Shown here: positions 61,987 to 64,000 of the stretch, in pieces
Layout of the letters: every line of letters starts with the position of its first letter
How positions within the stretch are numbered: position 1 is the first letter of the stretch
NCBI RefSeq assembly: GCF_045865695.1
Contig: NZ_BAACAP010000217.1
Location: 1 to 64,000, forward strand
DNA length: 64,000 nucleotides
Origin: Scytonema sp045865695
Lineage (GTDB): Bacteria; Cyanobacteriota; Cyanobacteriia; Cyanobacteriales; Nostocaceae
Direction of reading: 5' to 3'
The notes under the pieces: generated by a model
Database searches by the model: none
What the model was told of the DNA's origin: nothing
Seen by the model: only the letters and a program-made list of their open reading frames with translations
Made by a program: the position numbers and the translations under genes

Positions 61987-63267
61987 TTATAAAACTTTAA
62001 ACTTTACCCATCCCGGTACAAAACGAATTTCTCCATTGGGGTTGACGACTGTTCGTCGTGATTTTGGCGCTTCAAATTTAGGCGCACCAAGACCGCATCG
62101 ATTCCGGATTTCAGAACGCAATTCATCCTTAAACAATAAATCAACAGTTGTCCCTGTCATACCGCTACCCCAACCTAAACGTAAAGTAAAAGAACATTCT
62201 TCTGGAGTATAAAATTCGCGGATATAATGAAAATCTAAATTTCTCCCAGATGCTCTAGGATTATTTTTTATATTTTGCCAATAGTTGCGTTCATAATTCC
62301 ATTGATCTTGAGTAAATTCTTGACAAATTTGCAATAATTCATCCAGGTTTGTAAATGGTATTTTCATTTTTTGTTTGTGTTTGAACCAAGCTAGCATTTC
62401 TGTATCTAAGCTCAGAGTCAATTCTGTCTGGACATTTCGTACCATTTCCACATAAATAGATGCTTTATACTTTGCCAAATAGTCTGGAAATCTGCTGGAA
62501 ACTATAACTTCGGCAACAACTGCTAAGTTAATAGGAATTTCTTGACCTTGTTTATTAGTCGTCTTTGTCTCACTCAATTCTTCACAATCACTAACTTTCA
62601 GAGCACGTAAGAAATCAGTATTTTGACTTTGACCTGTGAAGATTTTATCTTGATATGTCAGCGTAAAATCTGAAAATAAACTTTCCATAAAAAGCTCGTC
62701 ATCAACAAACTTTTGGGTATGTTTGTTACTCAGTTCTCCTAGACGAGAGTGTAATTTTTTCTCAATCTCGCTGATCCGTTTAGAAGCAGGGACTTGATAG
62801 CGCTCGCCATGTTTGAGAAGATGATAGACAATCGCAGTTCTGATCGCACCCTTGATAGAAGAGCCAGGAATAAATAGTTTTCCCATGCCATTACGGATCA
62901 TGGGACGTAAATCTGTTATTCTTTCATCAGTTAATTTTTGACTAATTGCGTATTTTGGAAAAATCAGTTCTCCATCACCATCAGTTGCGTTCCACCACTG
63001 CTTGCCAAAAGCTTGTTTAAGAAGATGACTAATATCTTCACGGTCGTTAATTGCTTCAATATAGTCATCTAAAAACCGTCCCCCTTGCTTCTTGAATGCT
63101 TTTGCTAGTGCCTCTTGATTGGGTAAGTAAACTTTTTTTGCTGTCTGTACATATTCAAAAGGATTTAATCTAGATACTACAGAACCAATATGTAAAATTG
63201 GGCTAGTCAGTCTTATCCTTTTTGATTCATAAATTTCTGGTTTTTTTAGTACAGGAGAGGTAAGCAT
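61987..63267 (-). CDS. csm5: Csm5 (type III-A RAMP protein)
   Basis: A 426-aa protein. Ile-Arg-Leu-Thr-Ser-Pro-Ile-Leu-His-Ile-Gly-Ser at the start and Leu-Phe-Ile-Pro-Gly-Ser-Ser-Ile-Lys-Gly-Ala-Ile-Arg-Thr-Ala-Ile (~133-148) are the RAMP signatures of Csm5. It caps the crRNA 3' end of the Csm complex. It starts 4 bp after csm4. Confidence 0.92.
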   Translation of the reverse strand: MLTSPVLKKPEIYESKRIRLTSPILHIGSVVSRLNPFEYVQTAKKVYLPNQEALAKAFKKQGGRFLDDYIEAINDREDISHLLKQAFGKQWWNATDGDGELIFPKYAISQKLTDERITDLRPMIRNGMGKLFIPGSSIKGAIRTAIVYHLLKHGERYQVPASKRISEIEKKLHSRLGELSNKHTQKFVDDELFMESLFSDFTLTYQDKIFTGQSQNTDFLRALKVSDCEELSETKTTNKQGQEIPINLAVVAEVIVSSRFPDYLAKYKASIYVEMVRNVQTELTLSLDTEMLAWFKHKQKMKIPFTNLDELLQICQEFTQDQWNYERNYWQNIKNNPRASGRNLDFHYIREFYTPEECSFTLRLGWGSGMTGTTVDLLFKDELRSEIRNRCGLGAPKFEAPKSRRTVVNPNGEIRFVPGWVKFKVL

Positions 63268-63271
63268 AGTG

Positions 63272-64000
63272 TTAAGAATTTTCCGCTTTAATTTTTAGGC
63301 TTAAACTAATACCAGAGCGGTATATGGGATGGGTTTTATATCCACCGTTATTGGTTCTTAATTCACTGGGCGTAACGTTTACAAGTTTCCCGTGTGGTTC
63401 TACAGGAAACACGGAACCTTCAGTAAACATTCGTACCATTTGACGGCGAATGTTGCTTTGTATAATCCAACCCCCACGTTCTTGGATTTCATAGCTACTT
63501 TTGTCAGTAATTAATTGTTGTAATTGCGATACATCGTCTTCCCAAAATAAGCTTATGAGGTAGTGACTAGTAGATGTGTCTGGATATTTAACTACCGATT
63601 GCCAATCTGAAGGTATATCTTCCCATTCAACTTTAAATCGACCAGCACCACTTGAACGCTCTCCTCCCAATCCCTCTTCACCTAACAGTTCTAATGCATC
63701 CTCTAAGCGTGTTGCTAGTTCTACATCATCTTGAGGAAAGTGTAGTAAAAAATATAATCCTGATAAACTTTGGATACTGTTGCCATTTTGATTCCATTCA
63801 AAGTAGAGAAAAGCAGTGTGATAGAGGTTTGTTGCTCGTGTATTCCGGTCTACCGCAATTTTGGGAACTTTCTCAATTTTAAAAGCTTGTTTGTAATCAA
63901 AAGTACCTTCAGTATCAAGATTACCTCCCTTAGCTCCATTCGTTTTAGCTATGAGTTCCTCCCGATCTGCTAATGTAAATCCAACGCCTTGATACCATCT
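63272..64000 (-). CDS. csm4: Csm4 (type III-A RAMP protein), partial
   Basis: The frame stays open to the window edge, giving 242 codons plus the stop, so the gene continues beyond 64000. Val-Asp-Arg-Asn-Thr-Arg-Ala-Thr-Asn and the glycine loop Gly-Leu-Gly-Gly-Glu-Arg-Ser-Ser-Gly-Ala-Gly-Arg-Phe are typical of Csm4, which binds the crRNA 5' handle. The rest of the operon (cas10/csm1, csm2, csm3) is expected outside. Confidence 0.92.
   Translation of the reverse strand, partial: RWYQGVGFTLADREELIAKTNGAKGGNLDTEGTFDYKQAFKIEKVPKIAVDRNTRATNLYHTAFLYFEWNQNGNSIQSLSGLYFLLHFPQDDVELATRLEDALELLGEEGLGGERSSGAGRFKVEWEDIPSDWQSVVKYPDTSTSHYLISLFWEDDVSQLQQLITDKSSYEIQERGGWIIQSNIRRQMVRMFTEGSVFPVEPHGKLVNVTPSELRTNNGGYKTHPIYRSGISLSLKIKAENS

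Noticed and set aside
1..64000. tRNA or rRNA genes
   Set aside because: None seen by eye; a covariance search would be needed to exclude a tRNA.

Overview
The window looks like chromosomal DNA from a filamentous, probably heterocyst-forming cyanobacterium (Nostocales or a close relative). Supporting signs are frequent HIP1 octamers (GCGATCGC), heptanucleotide tandem repeats of the STRR type (CCCCAGT, TTTGTCA, CCAGTGA) in many gaps, a Ycf54 chlorophyll-cyclase factor, DUF1995, DUF1822, DUF3754 and DUF4388 proteins, and several CHAT-domain proteins. No tRNA or rRNA gene was seen.

Layout. 1-3,000: decayed accessory DNA, with a truncated paralogue of the protein at 15,659, a 207-bp duplication carrying a signal-peptide start on both sides of a nuclease-toxin/immunity-like pair, and a broken IS982-type transposase. 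3,000-4,500: a zinc dehydrogenase and a GNAT enzyme. 5,241-5,843: a small CRISPR array with no cas genes beside it, abutting a DUF4276/AAA ATPase pair. 7,680-15,480: mostly housekeeping genes (AI-2E-type permease, Nudix, OB-fold lipoprotein, folD, crtE, PAP2-like, Ycf54, SnoaL-like, pdxJ). 15,659-23,343: a signalling or conflict cluster with a sigma/HTH-like protein, DUF1822, a 1,560-aa CHAT-STAND-WD40 protein and an RRM protein. 23,567-37,260: mixed chromosomal genes (DUF3754, ABM-like, GNAT, an IS607 element with tnpB, MsrB, DUF1995, DUF4388, a secreted zinc metalloprotease, MarC).

37,864-51,821 is the most interesting part. Two CRISPR arrays (22 and 15 repeats) with related repeats point outward from homologous leaders. 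Between them lie an HTH-DUF4384 gene, a TPR-CHAT protease-like gene and an RT-Cas1 fusion. Beyond the right array lie an AAA/PD-(D/E)XK-like protein and a stand-alone cas1-cas2 pair. Both divergent promoter regions (HTH/RT-cas1 and ATPase/cas1) carry the same 12-bp iterated element, which suggests one regulon. The stand-alone Cas1 seems to lack the usual active-site Glu, while RT-Cas1 keeps it but has no cas2 beside it.

52,000-58,800 holds toxin-antitoxin pieces, an orphan substrate-binding lipoprotein next to a membrane diguanylate cyclase, pseudogenes and a Uma2-type protein. 58,776-64,000 ends in a type III-A (Csm) operon read leftwards: csm4 (cut by the window edge), csm5, cas6, a CARF-HEPN ribonuclease and a shortened CARF protein. 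cas10, csm2 and csm3 would lie beyond 64,000. Both large arrays end in the type III-like crRNA handle ACGGAAAC, so a reasonable model is that the adaptation genes, the two arrays and the Csm operon form one RNA-directed immune system, with the TPR-CHAT module as a possible extra effector.
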